The notes beneath the pieces are model-generated. The model did not search any database, had not been told where the DNA came from, and saw nothing but the letters and a program-made list of their open reading frames with translations. A DNA stretch of 64,000 nucleotides from Planomicrobium sp. CPCC 101110. GTDB taxonomy: Bacteria; Bacillota; Bacilli; Bacillales_A; Planococcaceae. This document shows positions 33,836-43,960 of this stretch, one piece after another. Both the position numbers and the translations under genes were made by a program. Position 1 is the first letter of the stretch, and each line of letters begins with the position of its first letter. The stretch is taken from the NCBI RefSeq assembly GCF_007859395.1, contig NZ_VOHD01000016.1, forward strand, positions 1 through 64,000, read 5' to 3'.

Positions 33836-34122
33836 AAAAAAGCTTTTTCATCCCTAAGCAAAGAAACCTGTTCTTTGTTTAGGGATGAAAAAGCTTCATG
33901 GTACCACCCTACTTCACTGCATAGCTGCAGCCTCATGGATAAGTTAACTTATCCGCTGGTAACGATAGCCTAATCTTACAGCCACCGGGAATGCCTAAAC
34001 GGTGTAAACCTTTCAGCACTCCACTCGGAGGGGATGTCATTAATGGCAGTATTACCGGCTTCCACCTGTACCGGCTCTCTGTGAATACGTGTTCCATTAA
34101 CTTTAACCTCGTCATTGAGTTG
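33836..34122 (-). promoter_or_regulatory. T-box riboswitch leader of ilvB (isoleucine specifier)
   Basis: T-box AGGGTGGTACCATG at 33897-33910 on the minus strand. Stem I starts near 34120: ACTC..GAGG pairs with CCTCCGAGT, and GTTAATGG with CCATTAAT, leaving a specifier loop with ATC (Ile) at 34033-34035; the GAGAGCCGG motif is at about 34071-34081. The terminator (33836-33897) is a long AAGCTTTTTCATCCCTAA hairpin with T6, competing with the antiterminator. Uncharged tRNA-Ile should permit ilvBNC-leuABCD-ilvA transcription. The specifier is assigned by position, aligned with the cysteine T-box at 56738-56740. Confidence 0.88.
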
Positions 34123-34128
34123 TTTTAT

Positions 34129-35037
34129 TTAGTTCGAGACTGCTTTTAACTGTTCTTGATCATATACTTTTACGCCATCTTCTTCCACAAGTTCACGGAA
34201 TGCAGAAAGTAAATCTTTGGTGACCGGTCCTGGTTTGCCATCGCCAATCACGCGTCCATCCACTTTGACTACAGAAATCACTTCGACTGCTGTACCGGTT
34301 AAGAACACTTCATCTGCCGTATAAACATCATGTCTTGTAAATACGCCTTCTTGAATGTCATAGCCTTTTTTGTTTGCCAAATCGATAATAGCGTTTCTTG
34401 TAATCCCTTCAAGTGCTCCAACATAACCCGGAGGTGTTAGGATTTTCCGATTACGGATGATAAAAATATTATCTGCCGAACCTTCTGCTACATAACCTTG
34501 GTCGTTCATCATCAAGGCTTCTGAGACACCAGCAAGATTGGCTTCAATTTTCACTAGAATGTTATTCATATAGTTAAGCGATTTTACTTTCGGACTTAAT
34601 ACATCTGATCGGCTTCGACGTGTTGCAACCGATGCAATTTCAATGCCGGAATCATATAGCGCTTGCGGATACATCGCTAATGCTTCAGCAATAATGATTA
34701 CGTTGGGCTCTTTGCAGCTGAAAGGATCCAGGCCAAGATTTCCAACTCCTCTTGATACGACAAGACGAATATAAGCATTTTTCAACTCATTGCGGCGCAG
34801 GGTCTGAACAACCAGGTCGGTCATTTCTTCGAAAGTATATGGAATTTCTAACATTACCGATTTTGCGGAATCATAGAGCCGTTCTAAATGCTCTTCCAGC
34901 CGAAAGACGTTTCCATTATAAGAACGGATGCCTTCAAAGACTCCATCTCCATATAAAAAACCATGGTCGTAAACCGAGATTTTTGCATCTTCTCTCTTAA
35001 CAAATCCACCATTCATATAAATGACCTGCTCACCCAT
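34129..35037 (-). CDS. ilvE: Branched-chain amino acid aminotransferase (fold type IV)
   Basis: A 302-residue class IV aminotransferase, with YDHGFLYGDGVFEGIR and PLP Lys in KVKSLNYMNNI. It catalyses the last step of Ile, Leu and Val synthesis. The start is ATG 35037; a GTG three codons upstream overlaps the ribosome site. It has its own strong promoter and lies before, not after, the T-box, with no terminator visible between its stop and the T-box leader. Confidence 0.94.
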   Translation of the reverse strand: MGEQVIYMNGGFVKREDAKISVYDHGFLYGDGVFEGIRSYNGNVFRLEEHLERLYDSAKSVMLEIPYTFEEMTDLVVQTLRRNELKNAYIRLVVSRGVGNLGLDPFSCKEPNVIIIAEALAMYPQALYDSGIEIASVATRRSRSDVLSPKVKSLNYMNNILVKIEANLAGVSEALMMNDQGYVAEGSADNIFIIRNRKILTPPGYVGALEGITRNAIIDLANKKGYDIQEGVFTRHDVYTADEVFLTGTAVEVISVVKVDGRVIGDGKPGPVTKDLLSAFRELVEEDGVKVYDQEQLKAVSN

Positions 35038-35111
35038 GATGTTCACTTCTTTCCAATAAAATTTAATGACGCGATATATTGTATATCTTTTTGGAATTTT
35101 AAATTGTTGTT

Positions 35112-35140
35112 ATCATAACGCCTTTAAAATCAACTGTCAA
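35112..35140 (-). promoter_or_regulatory. ilvE promoter (TTGACA-17-TATGAT)
   Basis: -35 TTGACA at 35135-35140, -10 TATGAT at 35112-35117, spacer 17. No clear CodY box (AATTTTCWGAAAATT) was identified nearby, although AT-rich AATTTAAAATT follows the -10. Confidence 0.85.
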
Positions 35141-35462
35141 TCAAATTATCTGAAACTTTTAGTGAATTGCAAATCTTTATTTCTTTTGTATCCGTTTTCA
35201 TTGTTATAACAACAGGGTTTGTATGAACTTGAAATCTTTTTAAAAAAAATTTTAAAAGAGGAAAAAAGAAGAGAAAAAGCGATGGCACAATGCCTTCATG
35301 GAGAGATGAAAGCGATAACTCTAAAGCTTTTAAAACGAATGGCGGAGGAATATGAGGGAAAATCGATAACGAATTTTTGATTCGATTTATAATACAAATT
35401 TTTGGACTAGAGTTCGAACTTGCAATTTCCATCAAATAAATGAAACGCAAATAAAATTCTGC
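35141..35462. other. AT-rich intergenic region between tuf and ilvE
   Basis: About 320 bases with no recognised gene. A minus-strand open frame (35130-35450) is low-complexity and has no ribosome site. On the plus strand a 32-codon frame (35282-35380, MAQCLHGEMKAITLK...) follows a purine-rich GAGGAAAAAAGAAGAG; it is a candidate small ORF only. No tRNA or terminator is visible apart from the tuf terminator at 35469-35500. Confidence 0.4.
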
Positions 35463-35468
35463 GCAATA

Positions 35469-35500
35469 AAAAACCCCTATCTCATTTAGAATGAGATAGG
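35469..35500 (-). terminator. tuf (str operon) terminator
   Basis: CCCCTATCTCATT pairs with AATGAGATAGGGG around a short loop, followed by T6 on the minus strand, right after the tuf stop. Confidence 0.93.
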
Positions 35501-35519
35501 GGCAAGCACCTAACAGAAA

Positions 35520-36707
35520 TTACTTCTGGATAGAAGCAACAACGCCAGCGCCTACAGTACGTCCACCCTCACGGATAGAGAACTTAGTTCCTTCTTCAAG
35601 CGCGATTGGAGAGATTAGAGAAACGATCATTTCGATGTTATCTCCAGGCATAACCATTTCAACGCCTTCAGGAAGGTTGCAAACACCAGTTACGTCAGTT
35701 GTACGGAAGTAGAACTGCGGACGGTAGTTTGTGAAGAATGGAGTGTGACGTCCACCCTCTTCTTTTGAAAGAACGTAAACTTCAGCTTTGAACTCAGTGT
35801 GTGGAGTGATTGTGCCTGGTTTAGCCAATACTTGTCCACGTTGTACGTCGTCACGAGAAATCCCGCGAAGAAGTGCACCGATGTTGTCGCCAGCTTCAGC
35901 ATAGTCAAGCAATTTACGGAACATTTCTACACCTGTTACAGTAGTAGATTTTGGTTCTTCTGTAAGACCGATGATATCGATAGTGTCGCCGACTTTAACT
36001 TGTCCACGCTCAACACGGCCAGTAGCAACTGTACCACGACCAGTGATTGAGAAAACGTCCTCAACTGGCATCATGAATGGCTTGTCAGTGTCACGTGGTG
36101 GAGTTGGGATGTACTCATCAACTGCGTCCATCAATTCAACGATTTTTTCTTCCCATTCAGCTTCGCCTTCAAGAGCTTTAAGAGCAGAACCTTTGATAAC
36201 AGGAATGTCATCGCCAGGGAAGTCATATTCTGATAATAGATCGCGTACTTCCATTTCAACTAGTTCAAGAAGTTCTTCGTCGTCTACCATATCACATTTG
36301 TTCATGAATACAACTAGGTAAGGAACACCAACTTGACGTGAAAGAAGGATGTGCTCGCGAGTTTGTGGCATTGGGCCGTCAGCAGCAGATACTACTAGGA
36401 TCCCGCCGTCCATTTGAGCAGCGCCAGTGATCATGTTTTTAACATAGTCGGCGTGTCCTGGGCAGTCAACGTGTGCATAGTGACGGTTTGCAGTTTCATA
36501 CTCAACGTGTGAAGTATTGATTGTAATACCGCGCTCTTTTTCTTCTGGTGCGTTGTCGATTTGGTCGTATGAACGAGCTTCCCCGCCAAGACGCTTAGAA
36601 AGAACTGTAGCGATTGCTGCAGTCAAAGTTGTTTTACCATGGTCAACGTGACCGATTGTACCAATATTCGCATGTGTTTTCGAGCGATCAAATTTAGCTT
36701 TTCCCAT
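35520..36707 (-). CDS. tuf: Elongation factor Tu
   Basis: A 395-residue GTPase with G1 [10 protein letters not shown]3 DCPGHADY, and G4 NKCD motifs, delivering aminoacyl-tRNA to the A site. ATG 36707 after AAGGAGG. It is last in rpsL-rpsG-fusA-tuf and has an additional promoter of its own. Confidence 0.98.
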   Translation of the reverse strand: MGKAKFDRSKTHANIGTIGHVDHGKTTLTAAIATVLSKRLGGEARSYDQIDNAPEEKERGITINTSHVEYETANRHYAHVDCPGHADYVKNMITGAAQMDGGILVVSAADGPMPQTREHILLSRQVGVPYLVVFMNKCDMVDDEELLELVEMEVRDLLSEYDFPGDDIPVIKGSALKALEGEAEWEEKIVELMDAVDEYIPTPPRDTDKPFMMPVEDVFSITGRGTVATGRVERGQVKVGDTIDIIGLTEEPKSTTVTGVEMFRKLLDYAEAGDNIGALLRGISRDDVQRGQVLAKPGTITPHTEFKAEVYVLSKEEGGRHTPFFTNYRPQFYFRTTDVTGVCNLPEGVEMVMPGDNIEMIVSLISPIALEEGTKFSIREGGRTVGAGVVASIQK

Positions 36708-36751
36708 TAGAAAAATCCTCCTTAAAATTAAGTTGCTAGGTAACTTGTGTT

Positions 36752-36779
36752 CCGGAACAATAGGCGCCTATCATTCCGG
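36752..36779 (-). promoter_or_regulatory. Palindromic hairpin in the tuf leader
   Basis: A near-perfect 28-base inverted repeat (CCGGAA...TAGGCGCCTA...TTCCGG) lies just downstream of the tuf promoter and 45 bases before the start codon. It has no T tract. It could be a stabilising 5' hairpin or a protein-binding site. Confidence 0.5.
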
Positions 36780-36791
36780 GCATACAAATTA

Positions 36792-36820
36792 TTTATACTT
36801 TATTAAAGATCAAAATTCAA
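36792..36820 (-). promoter_or_regulatory. tuf promoter (TTGAAT-17-TATAAA)
   Basis: -35 TTGAAT at 36815-36820 directly abutting the fusA stop, -10 TATAAA at 36792-36797, spacer 17. It would allow tuf expression above the level of the str operon. Confidence 0.75.
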
Positions 36821-38899
36821 TTATTGACCTTTATTTTTTTTGATGATTTCTTCTGAAATTGATTTTGGTACTTCTTCATAGTGATCGAAGTGCATTGAGA
36901 ACACACCACGGCCTTGCGTATTAGAACGCAATGAAGTTGCATAGCCAAACATTTCAGCAAGAGGAACCATGGCACGGACGACTTGCGCGTTTCCGCGAGC
37001 TTCCATACCTTCTACACGGCCGCGGCGTGACGTAATGTCACCCATGATATCTCCAAGGTATTCCTCAGGGATAACAACCTCAACACGCATGATTGGTTCA
37101 AGAATTACTGGGTTAACTTTAGAGATTGCATTTTTAAGAGCCATAGAAGCAGCTACTTTAAATGCCATTTCATTCGAGTCAACATCATGGTAAGAACCGT
37201 CGAACAATTTAGCTTTGATATCGATCAATGGATATCCGGCAAGAACACCGTTGTCTAGAGAGTCACGTAGACCCGCTTCAACTGCTGGGATGTATTCACG
37301 AGGAACAACACCACCAACGATAGCATTTTCAAATTCAAAACCTGCTCCTTCTTCGTTTGGAGAGAATTCAATCCAAACGTGTCCGAATTGTCCACGTCCA
37401 CCTGATTGGCGTACAAATTTACCTTCAACTTGTGCAGAGCTGCGGAATGTCTCACGGTAAGATACCTGAGGAGCACCCACGTTGGCTTCTACGTTGAACT
37501 CGCGGCGCATACGGTCAACGAGGATATCAAGGTGGAGTTCACCCATACCTGCGATGATTGTTTGGCCAGTTTCCTGGTCTGTATGTGCACGGAAAGTCGG
37601 ATCTTCTTCTTGCAATTTAGCAAGGGCTTGACCCATTTTGTCTTGGTCCGCTTTTGATTTCGGCTCTACTGACAATGAGATAACCGGTTCCGGGAATACC
37701 ATGCGCTCTAGGATTACTTGGTTTTTCTCGTCGCTCAATGTGTCTCCAGTAGATGTATCTTTAAGGCCGATTGCAGCAGCGATATCTCCGCAGTATACTT
37801 CGGAGATCTCTTCACGGGAGTTAGCGTGCATTTGCAGGATACGTCCTACGCGTTCACGTTTACCTTTAGAAGAGTTTTGTACATATGAACCAGATTTAAG
37901 AGTACCAGAATATACGCGGAAGAACGTTAGTTTCCCTACATATGGATCTGTCATTACTTTAAACGCAAGCGCTGAGAATGGCTCTTCTTCGCTAGGTCTA
38001 CGCAATACTTCCTCATCAGAATCTGGAAGAACGCCCGTCATTGGAGGTACATCCAATGGAGACGGCAGGTAGTCGATTACTGCATCAAGCATTAATTGAA
38101 CACCTTTGTTTTTGAAAGCAGTTCCGCAAACTACTGGGTAGAACTCAACATCCAACGTTCCTTTACGGATTGCCGCTTTAAGTTCTTCCTTAGTAATTTC
38201 TTCGCCGCCAAGGTATTTTTCCATAAGATCTTCATCAAGCTCAGCTACAGCTTCCACTAATTTAGTGTGCCATTCCTCAGCAAGTTCTTTATGGGATTCA
38301 GGAATTTCACCAGTAGTGATTTCAGTTCCTAAGTCGTTTGCATAGAATACAGCATTCATTTCAACTAAATCGATAATTGCTTCGAATTCATCTTCAGCAC
38401 CGATTGGCAATTGAATTGGATGAGCATTCGCTTGTAGGCGATCATGCAAAGTTCTAACAGAATAAAGGAAATCAGCACCGATTTTATCCATTTTGTTGAC
38501 GAATACAACACGTGGAACGCCATAAGTTGTAGCCTGGCGCCATACCGTTTCAGTTTGCGGCTCAACACCTGATTGAGCGTCAAGAACCGTAACTGCACCA
38601 TCAAGTACGCGCAATGAACGTTCAACTTCTACTGTGAAGTCTACGTGTCCAGGAGTATCGATGATGTTAACACGGTGGTTTTTCCATGAAGCAGTTGTTG
38701 CAGCAGAAGTGATTGTAATTCCACGTTCTTGCTCTTGCTCCATCCAGTCCATTTGAGAAGCACCTTCATGTGTTTCACCAATTTTATGGATTTTACCTGT
38801 GTAGTATAAAATACGCTCCGTAGTAGTCGTTTTACCGGCATCAATGTGTGCCATGATTCCGATATTACGTGTTTTGTCTAAGGAGAACTCTCTTGCCAT
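36821..38899 (-). CDS. fusA: Elongation factor G
   Basis: A 692-residue translocase GTPase with G1 [23 protein letters not shown] and [10 protein letters not shown] motifs and the domain IV-V end ...[22 protein letters not shown]. Standard length. It lies between rpsG and tuf. Confidence 0.98.
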   Translation of the reverse strand: MAREFSLDKTRNIGIMAHIDAGKTTTTERILYYTGKIHKIGETHEGASQMDWMEQEQERGITITSAATTASWKNHRVNIIDTPGHVDFTVEVERSLRVLDGAVTVLDAQSGVEPQTETVWRQATTYGVPRVVFVNKMDKIGADFLYSVRTLHDRLQANAHPIQLPIGAEDEFEAIIDLVEMNAVFYANDLGTEITTGEIPESHKELAEEWHTKLVEAVAELDEDLMEKYLGGEEITKEELKAAIRKGTLDVEFYPVVCGTAFKNKGVQLMLDAVIDYLPSPLDVPPMTGVLPDSDEEVLRRPSEEEPFSALAFKVMTDPYVGKLTFFRVYSGTLKSGSYVQNSSKGKRERVGRILQMHANSREEISEVYCGDIAAAIGLKDTSTGDTLSDEKNQVILERMVFPEPVISLSVEPKSKADQDKMGQALAKLQEEDPTFRAHTDQETGQTIIAGMGELHLDILVDRMRREFNVEANVGAPQVSYRETFRSSAQVEGKFVRQSGGRGQFGHVWIEFSPNEEGAGFEFENAIVGGVVPREYIPAVEAGLRDSLDNGVLAGYPLIDIKAKLFDGSYHDVDSNEMAFKVAASMALKNAISKVNPVILEPIMRVEVVIPEEYLGDIMGDITSRRGRVEGMEARGNAQVVRAMVPLAEMFGYATSLRSNTQGRGVFSMHFDHYEEVPKSISEEIIKKNKGQ

Positions 38900-38950
38900 G
38901 TTGTTTTTCTCCTTCCGTCTCGGATTAAGATTTTAACATCTTGAAAGAAA

Positions 38951-39466
<516 letters not shown>

Positions 39467-39886
39467 TTATTTTTTTTCTTTTGGACGTTTTGTTCCGTAT
39501 TTAGAACGTCCTTGCATACGGCCGTTTACTCCAGCAGTATCAAGTGCTCCACGTACGATATGGTAACGTACACCCGGTAAATCTTTTACGCGTCCGCCGC
39601 GAAGAAGAATTACACTGTGCTCTTGAAGGTTGTGGCCTTCTCCAGGGATGTAAGCATTAACCTCAATTTGGTTTGTCAAACGTACACGCGCATATTTACG
39701 CAATGCAGAGTTTGGCTTTTTCGGTGTCATCGTACCAACACGTGTACAAACTCCACGTTTTTGAGGCGAGTTAGCGTTAGTCTGAGACTTTTTGAAGCTA
39801 TTGTAACCTCTGTTCAACGCAGGTGAGTTTGATTTCGTGCTTTTTGGTTTACGAGGCTTGTTAACTAATTGATTAATTGTAGGCAT
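39467..39886 (-). CDS. rpsL: 30S ribosomal protein S12
   Basis: A 139-residue S12 with the decoding-site loop [15 protein letters not shown] (wild-type Lys, the streptomycin resistance site) and [16 protein letters not shown]. First gene of the str operon, after AGAGGAGG. Confidence 0.98.
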   Translation of the reverse strand: MPTINQLVNKPRKPKSTKSNSPALNRGYNSFKKSQTNANSPQKRGVCTRVGTMTPKKPNSALRKYARVRLTNQIEVNAYIPGEGHNLQEHSVILLRGGRVKDLPGVRYHIVRGALDTAGVNGRMQGRSKYGTKRPKEKK

Positions 39887-39970
39887 CGATTTTTTCCTCC
39901 TCTCAAAAGGTGTTCTAATACCACATATCCAGGTGGTTCATTTTTTGGGTAAAAACAAAGTCTTTGTGCT

Positions 39971-40108
39971 TTTTACACAAAAACTGATATCCAGTACTCG
40001 CTAAAACGGTTGTTCTGGAACAGTGTTCCTCACAATGCCGGTTTCAAAACGTTTACTGTCGTTTGTACCGATGATCGTTTTACTTATCTGTACTACTTTA
40101 ATAGACAA
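39971..40108 (-). pseudogene. rplGB: Remnant of L7Ae-family gene (ybxF/rplGB)
   Basis: In Bacillales an ~82-codon L7Ae-family gene usually lies between rpoC and rpsL. Here a minus-strand frame from TTG 40108 to TAG 40001 (35 codons) reads MSIKVVQISKTIIGTND.., which lines up with the family N terminus MSYDKVSQAKSIIIGT, followed by TG-V. After the stop, ISFCVKSTKTL (other frame) resembles the family segment VSYVDSMKKL. There is no ribosome site, and the RNA-binding core and C terminus are lost. Alignment is by eye. Confidence 0.55.
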
Positions 40109-40159
40109 TTTAAGATCTTAATTTGAGCAGCAACAGACCGTTAAACATCAACCCTCAAT

Positions 40160-40188
40160 ATGTTATCATTCTCTGCTGGCAGTGTCAA
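40160..40188 (-). promoter_or_regulatory. str operon promoter (TTGACA-17-TAACAT)
   Basis: -35 TTGACA at 40183-40188, -10 TAACAT at 40160-40165, spacer 17. It lies just after the rpoC terminator and upstream of the rplGB remnant, giving an ~265-base leader to rpsL. Confidence 0.85.
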
Positions 40189-40200
40189 CTGATTCTTGAA

Positions 40201-40234
40201 AAATCCCGGAAAGTTATATTAAACTTTCCGGAAT
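40201..40234 (-). terminator. rpoBC terminator
   Basis: TTCCGGAAAGTT and AACTTTCCGGGA form a twelve-base stem with a five-base loop, followed by TTTTTC on the minus strand. Confidence 0.9.
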
Positions 40235-40247
40235 CAACAAGACTTTT

Positions 40248-43200
40248 TTATGATTCTGTGCTAACTGTTTCTGCTTCTTCGTGCAATTCATCTTTTGCAA
40301 TTTTAATCTGACGGTAACGCTGCATCCCCGTTCCGGCTGGAACAAGTTTACCAATGATAACATTCTCTTTCAAACCTAACAGTTCATCACGTTTTCCTTT
40401 GATAGCTGCATCAGTTAAGACACGAGTCGTTTCCTGGAAGGATGCTGCCGACAAGAAAGATTCTGTTTCAAGTGAAGCTTTTGTAATCCCGAGAATAACA
40501 GGACGGCTTGTTGCAGGCAAGTTGCCTTCTAAGACCGCTTTTACGTTCGCTTCCGTGAATTGGTGGATGTCCAGAAGTGAACCTGGAAGCAAATCAGTGT
40601 CGCCGGCTTCGATTACGCGGACTTTACGGAACATTTGACGAACCATAACCTCAACGTGCTTGTCGCCGATTTCAACGCCCTGCATACGGTAAACTTTCTG
40701 AACTTCTTTCAATAGATACACTTGAACAGATTGTACATCTTTAACTTGAAGCAATTGCTTCGGATCAATCGATCCATCGGTCAATACTTCACCGCGGCGG
40801 ATTGTATCGTCAAGCTGCACTTTCAAACGTGCATTGTAAGGAGCCAGATATTTACGGGTTTCAACGTCTCCTTGAATCGTAATTTCCTTTAGGCCTTCTC
40901 TGATTTCATCAATTTCGGTGATAGTACCGTTGATTTCAGAAATAACAGCTTGCCCTTTCGGATTACGTGATTCAAAGATCTCTTGGATACGCGGAAGACC
41001 TTGGGTAATATCGTCACCCGCAACTCCACCTGTGTGGAATGTACGCATTGTAAGCTGGGTTCCTGGCTCACCGATTGATTGAGCTGCAATAATTCCAACT
41101 GCTTCACCCACTTCAACTTCGTCGCCAGTTGCCAAGTTTGTACCGTAGCACTTCTTACATACGCCGTGTTTTGTGTTACATGTAAACGCCGAACGGATAG
41201 TCACTTCTTTGATTCCTGCTTCAACAATCAAACGAGCCAAGTCGTGAGTAATCAATTCGTCTTTAGCTACAATAACCTCTTTTGTTTCTGGATGGCGGAC
41301 CGTTTTCTTCGCATGGCGGCCAATGATACGCTCGTCAAGCTCTTCGATAACTTCCGTTCCTTCCATCAACGCTCCAACCAACAAACCACGGTCAGTGCCA
41401 CAGTCATTTTCGCGGACAATTGCATCTTGTGCAACGTCTACTAGACGACGAGTCAAGTAACCTGAGTCTGCTGTTTTCAATGCCGTATCGGCAAGACCTT
41501 TACGCGCACCGTGAGTCGAGATGAAGTATTCGAGTACCGTCAGACCTTCACGGAATGAAGATTTGATCGGCAGTTCAATGATTCGTCCAGCCGGGTTGGC
41601 CATGAGTCCGCGCATACCAGCAAGCTGTGTAAAGTTGGACGCGTTACCACGGGCACCGGAGTCACTCATCATATAAATCGGGTTTGTCTTATCTAAAGAA
41701 GCCATCAGTTTTTCCTGAATAACGTCTTTAGCGCTGCTCCAGTAAGAAATGACACGTGAATAACGTTCTTCTTCAGTGATCAAACCACGACGGAATTGCT
41801 TCATTACTTTATCAACATTTGCTTGTGCCTCGATTAGAATTTCGCCTTTATCTGGAAGTACGACGATATCAGCTACCCCAACCGTGATACCAGCTTGAGT
41901 TGAATATTTAAACCCAAGGCTCTTCATGCGGTCAAGCATTCTTGAAGTTTCCGTAATGTGGAAACGAGTGAATACTTCAGCGATGATTTCCCCAAGAATT
42001 TTCTTTTTAAATGGCGTCACTAGTTCAGCTTCTTTGAAATGACGGCGGACATCTGTCGTTGTCGGAACAAAGTACTTCGCTGGTGTTTCCACTTGTAAGT
42101 TGTAATTTGTCGGTTCATTGATATAAGGGAACGACTTTGGCAGAATTTCATTGAAAATGACTTTACCGACTGTTGTCAGCAAAAGCATTTTGTTTTGTTC
42201 TTCTGTGAATGTCGGGTTGTTGACTGATCCCGCTAAGATGGCTATACGTGTATGAAGATGCACGTGGCCTGTTTGGTAAGCGATCATTACTTCTTCCGGT
42301 CCGGTGAAAGTAGCGCCTTCCCCAGTAGCACCTTGACGCTCAAGCGTTAAGTAATAGTTTCCTAGAACCATATCCTGAGATGGCGTTACAACAGGTTTTC
42401 CGTCTTTCGGATTCAAAATGTTCTGAGCTGCAAGCATCAAAAGCCGGGCTTCTGCTTGTGCTTCAGATGAAAGTGGTACGTGAACAGCCATTTGGTCACC
42501 ATCAAAATCGGCATTGTATGCAGTACATACAAGCGGATGAAGACGGATTGCTTTACCTTCAACAAGTGTCGGTTCAAATGCCTGGATACCAAGTCTGTGA
42601 AGTGTTGGTGCTCGGTTCAATAGAACCGGATGCTCCTTGATAACATCTTCAAGTACATCCCACACTTCAGAATGCAGACGTTCGATCTTGCGTTTCGCGC
42701 TCTTAATGTTATGGGCAAGTCCGCGCTCTACAAGCTCTTTCATAACGAAAGGCTTGAACAGTTCAATCGCCATTCCTTTCGGCAAACCACACTGATACAT
42801 TTTCAAGTTCGGTCCAACAACGATAACTGAACGGCCTGAGTAGTCAACACGTTTACCAAGAAGGTTTTGACGGAAACGTCCTTGTTTACCTTTTAACATA
42901 TGAGAAAGAGATTTCAATGGACGGTTACCCGGTCCTGTTACCGGACGGCCACGACGGCCATTGTCAATCAGCGCATCTACCGCTTCTTGAAGCATGCGTT
43001 TCTCGTTTTGAACGATGATGCTAGGAGCACCAAGATCCAATAATCGTTTCAAACGGTTATTCCGGTTGATTACGCGGCGGTAAAGATCATTCAAATCAGA
43101 AGTCGCAAAGCGGCCGCCGTCTAATTGAACCATCGGACGAAGTTCCGGCGGAATGACAGGAAGAACATCCAGAATCATCCAATCAGGATTGTTTCCTGAG

Positions 43201-43853
43201 TTACGGAAAGATTCAACAACTTCAAGACGTTTGATCGCCCGAGTGCGGCGTTGGCCTTGAGCCGTTTTCAATTCTTCTTTCAGCGAATCAGTCTCGCGTT
43301 CAAGATCGATTTCTTGCAGAAGGCGTTTAATCGCTTCCGCTCCCATTGCCGCTTGGAATTTCTTCCCAAACTTATCGCGGTATGCACGGTATTCTTTTTC
43401 GGAAAGAAGCTGTTTCTTTTCAAGCGGTGTATCGGCAGGATCGATTACTACGTAAGAAGCAAAATAGATAACTTCCTCAAGTGAGCGCGGGGACATATCC
43501 AAGATAAGGCCCATACGGCTCGGAATTCCTTTGAAATACCAGATATGTGAAACAGGAGCTGCTAGTTCGATGTGGCCCATACGTTCACGTCTTACTTTTG
43601 AACGTGTTACTTCAACGCCACAGCGATCACAGACTACACCTTTATAACGAACGCGTTTGTATTTTCCGCAATGGCATTCCCAGTCTTTGGTAGGACCGAA
43701 AATACGTTCACAGAACAACCCGTCTTTTTCAGGTTTTAATGTACGGTAGTTAATTGTTTCTGGCTTTTTGACTTCTCCATAAGACCATGAGCGAATTTTA
43801 TCGGGTGACGCTAATCCGATTTTCATATACTCAAAATTGTTAACATCTATCAA
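40248..43853 (-). CDS. rpoC: RNA polymerase beta' subunit
   Basis: A 1201-residue beta' subunit with the N-terminal zinc ribbon ([20 protein letters not shown]), the catalytic [12 protein letters not shown] and the second zinc cluster (CGTD.., [13 protein letters not shown]). The N-terminus [24 protein letters not shown] is canonical. It follows rpoB by 107 bases. Confidence 0.98.
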   Translation of the reverse strand: MIDVNNFEYMKIGLASPDKIRSWSYGEVKKPETINYRTLKPEKDGLFCERIFGPTKDWECHCGKYKRVRYKGVVCDRCGVEVTRSKVRRERMGHIELAAPVSHIWYFKGIPSRMGLILDMSPRSLEEVIYFASYVVIDPADTPLEKKQLLSEKEYRAYRDKFGKKFQAAMGAEAIKRLLQEIDLERETDSLKEELKTAQGQRRTRAIKRLEVVESFRNSGNNPDWMILDVLPVIPPELRPMVQLDGGRFATSDLNDLYRRVINRNNRLKRLLDLGAPSIIVQNEKRMLQEAVDALIDNGRRGRPVTGPGNRPLKSLSHMLKGKQGRFRQNLLGKRVDYSGRSVIVVGPNLKMYQCGLPKGMAIELFKPFVMKELVERGLAHNIKSAKRKIERLHSEVWDVLEDVIKEHPVLLNRAPTLHRLGIQAFEPTLVEGKAIRLHPLVCTAYNADFDGDQMAVHVPLSSEAQAEARLLMLAAQNILNPKDGKPVVTPSQDMVLGNYYLTLERQGATGEGATFTGPEEVMIAYQTGHVHLHTRIAILAGSVNNPTFTEEQNKMLLLTTVGKVIFNEILPKSFPYINEPTNYNLQVETPAKYFVPTTTDVRRHFKEAELVTPFKKKILGEIIAEVFTRFHITETSRMLDRMKSLGFKYSTQAGITVGVADIVVLPDKGEILIEAQANVDKVMKQFRRGLITEEERYSRVISYWSSAKDVIQEKLMASLDKTNPIYMMSDSGARGNASNFTQLAGMRGLMANPAGRIIELPIKSSFREGLTVLEYFISTHGARKGLADTALKTADSGYLTRRLVDVAQDAIVRENDCGTDRGLLVGALMEGTEVIEELDERIIGRHAKKTVRHPETKEVIVAKDELITHDLARLIVEAGIKEVTIRSAFTCNTKHGVCKKCYGTNLATGDEVEVGEAVGIIAAQSIGEPGTQLTMRTFHTGGVAGDDITQGLPRIQEIFESRNPKGQAVISEINGTITEIDEIREGLKEITIQGDVETRKYLAPYNARLKVQLDDTIRRGEVLTDGSIDPKQLLQVKDVQSVQVYLLKEVQKVYRMQGVEIGDKHVEVMVRQMFRKVRVIEAGDTDLLPGSLLDIHQFTEANVKAVLEGNLPATSRPVILGITKASLETESFLSAASFQETTRVLTDAAIKGKRDELLGLKENVIIGKLVPAGTGMQRYRQIKIAKDELHEEAETVSTES

Positions 43854-43960
43854 GGAGCCTACCTCCCTTTTGTCTCGAGTTTCTGCGCGGCTCTTCCTCG
43901 TTTATGACCAAGCAAATGGAAGCCGAACGGCTGTTCATAGCCGTCCGATTCCAAAGTTTA

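Noticed and set aside
35040..35140. CodY-binding box upstream of ilvE
   Set aside because: AT-rich AATTTAAAATT matches the AATTTTCWGAAAATT consensus poorly; AT content alone explains it.
35130..35450. 106-codon minus-strand frame between tuf and ilvE
   Set aside because: It is AT-rich, low in complexity, lacks a ribosome site and overlaps the ilvE promoter.
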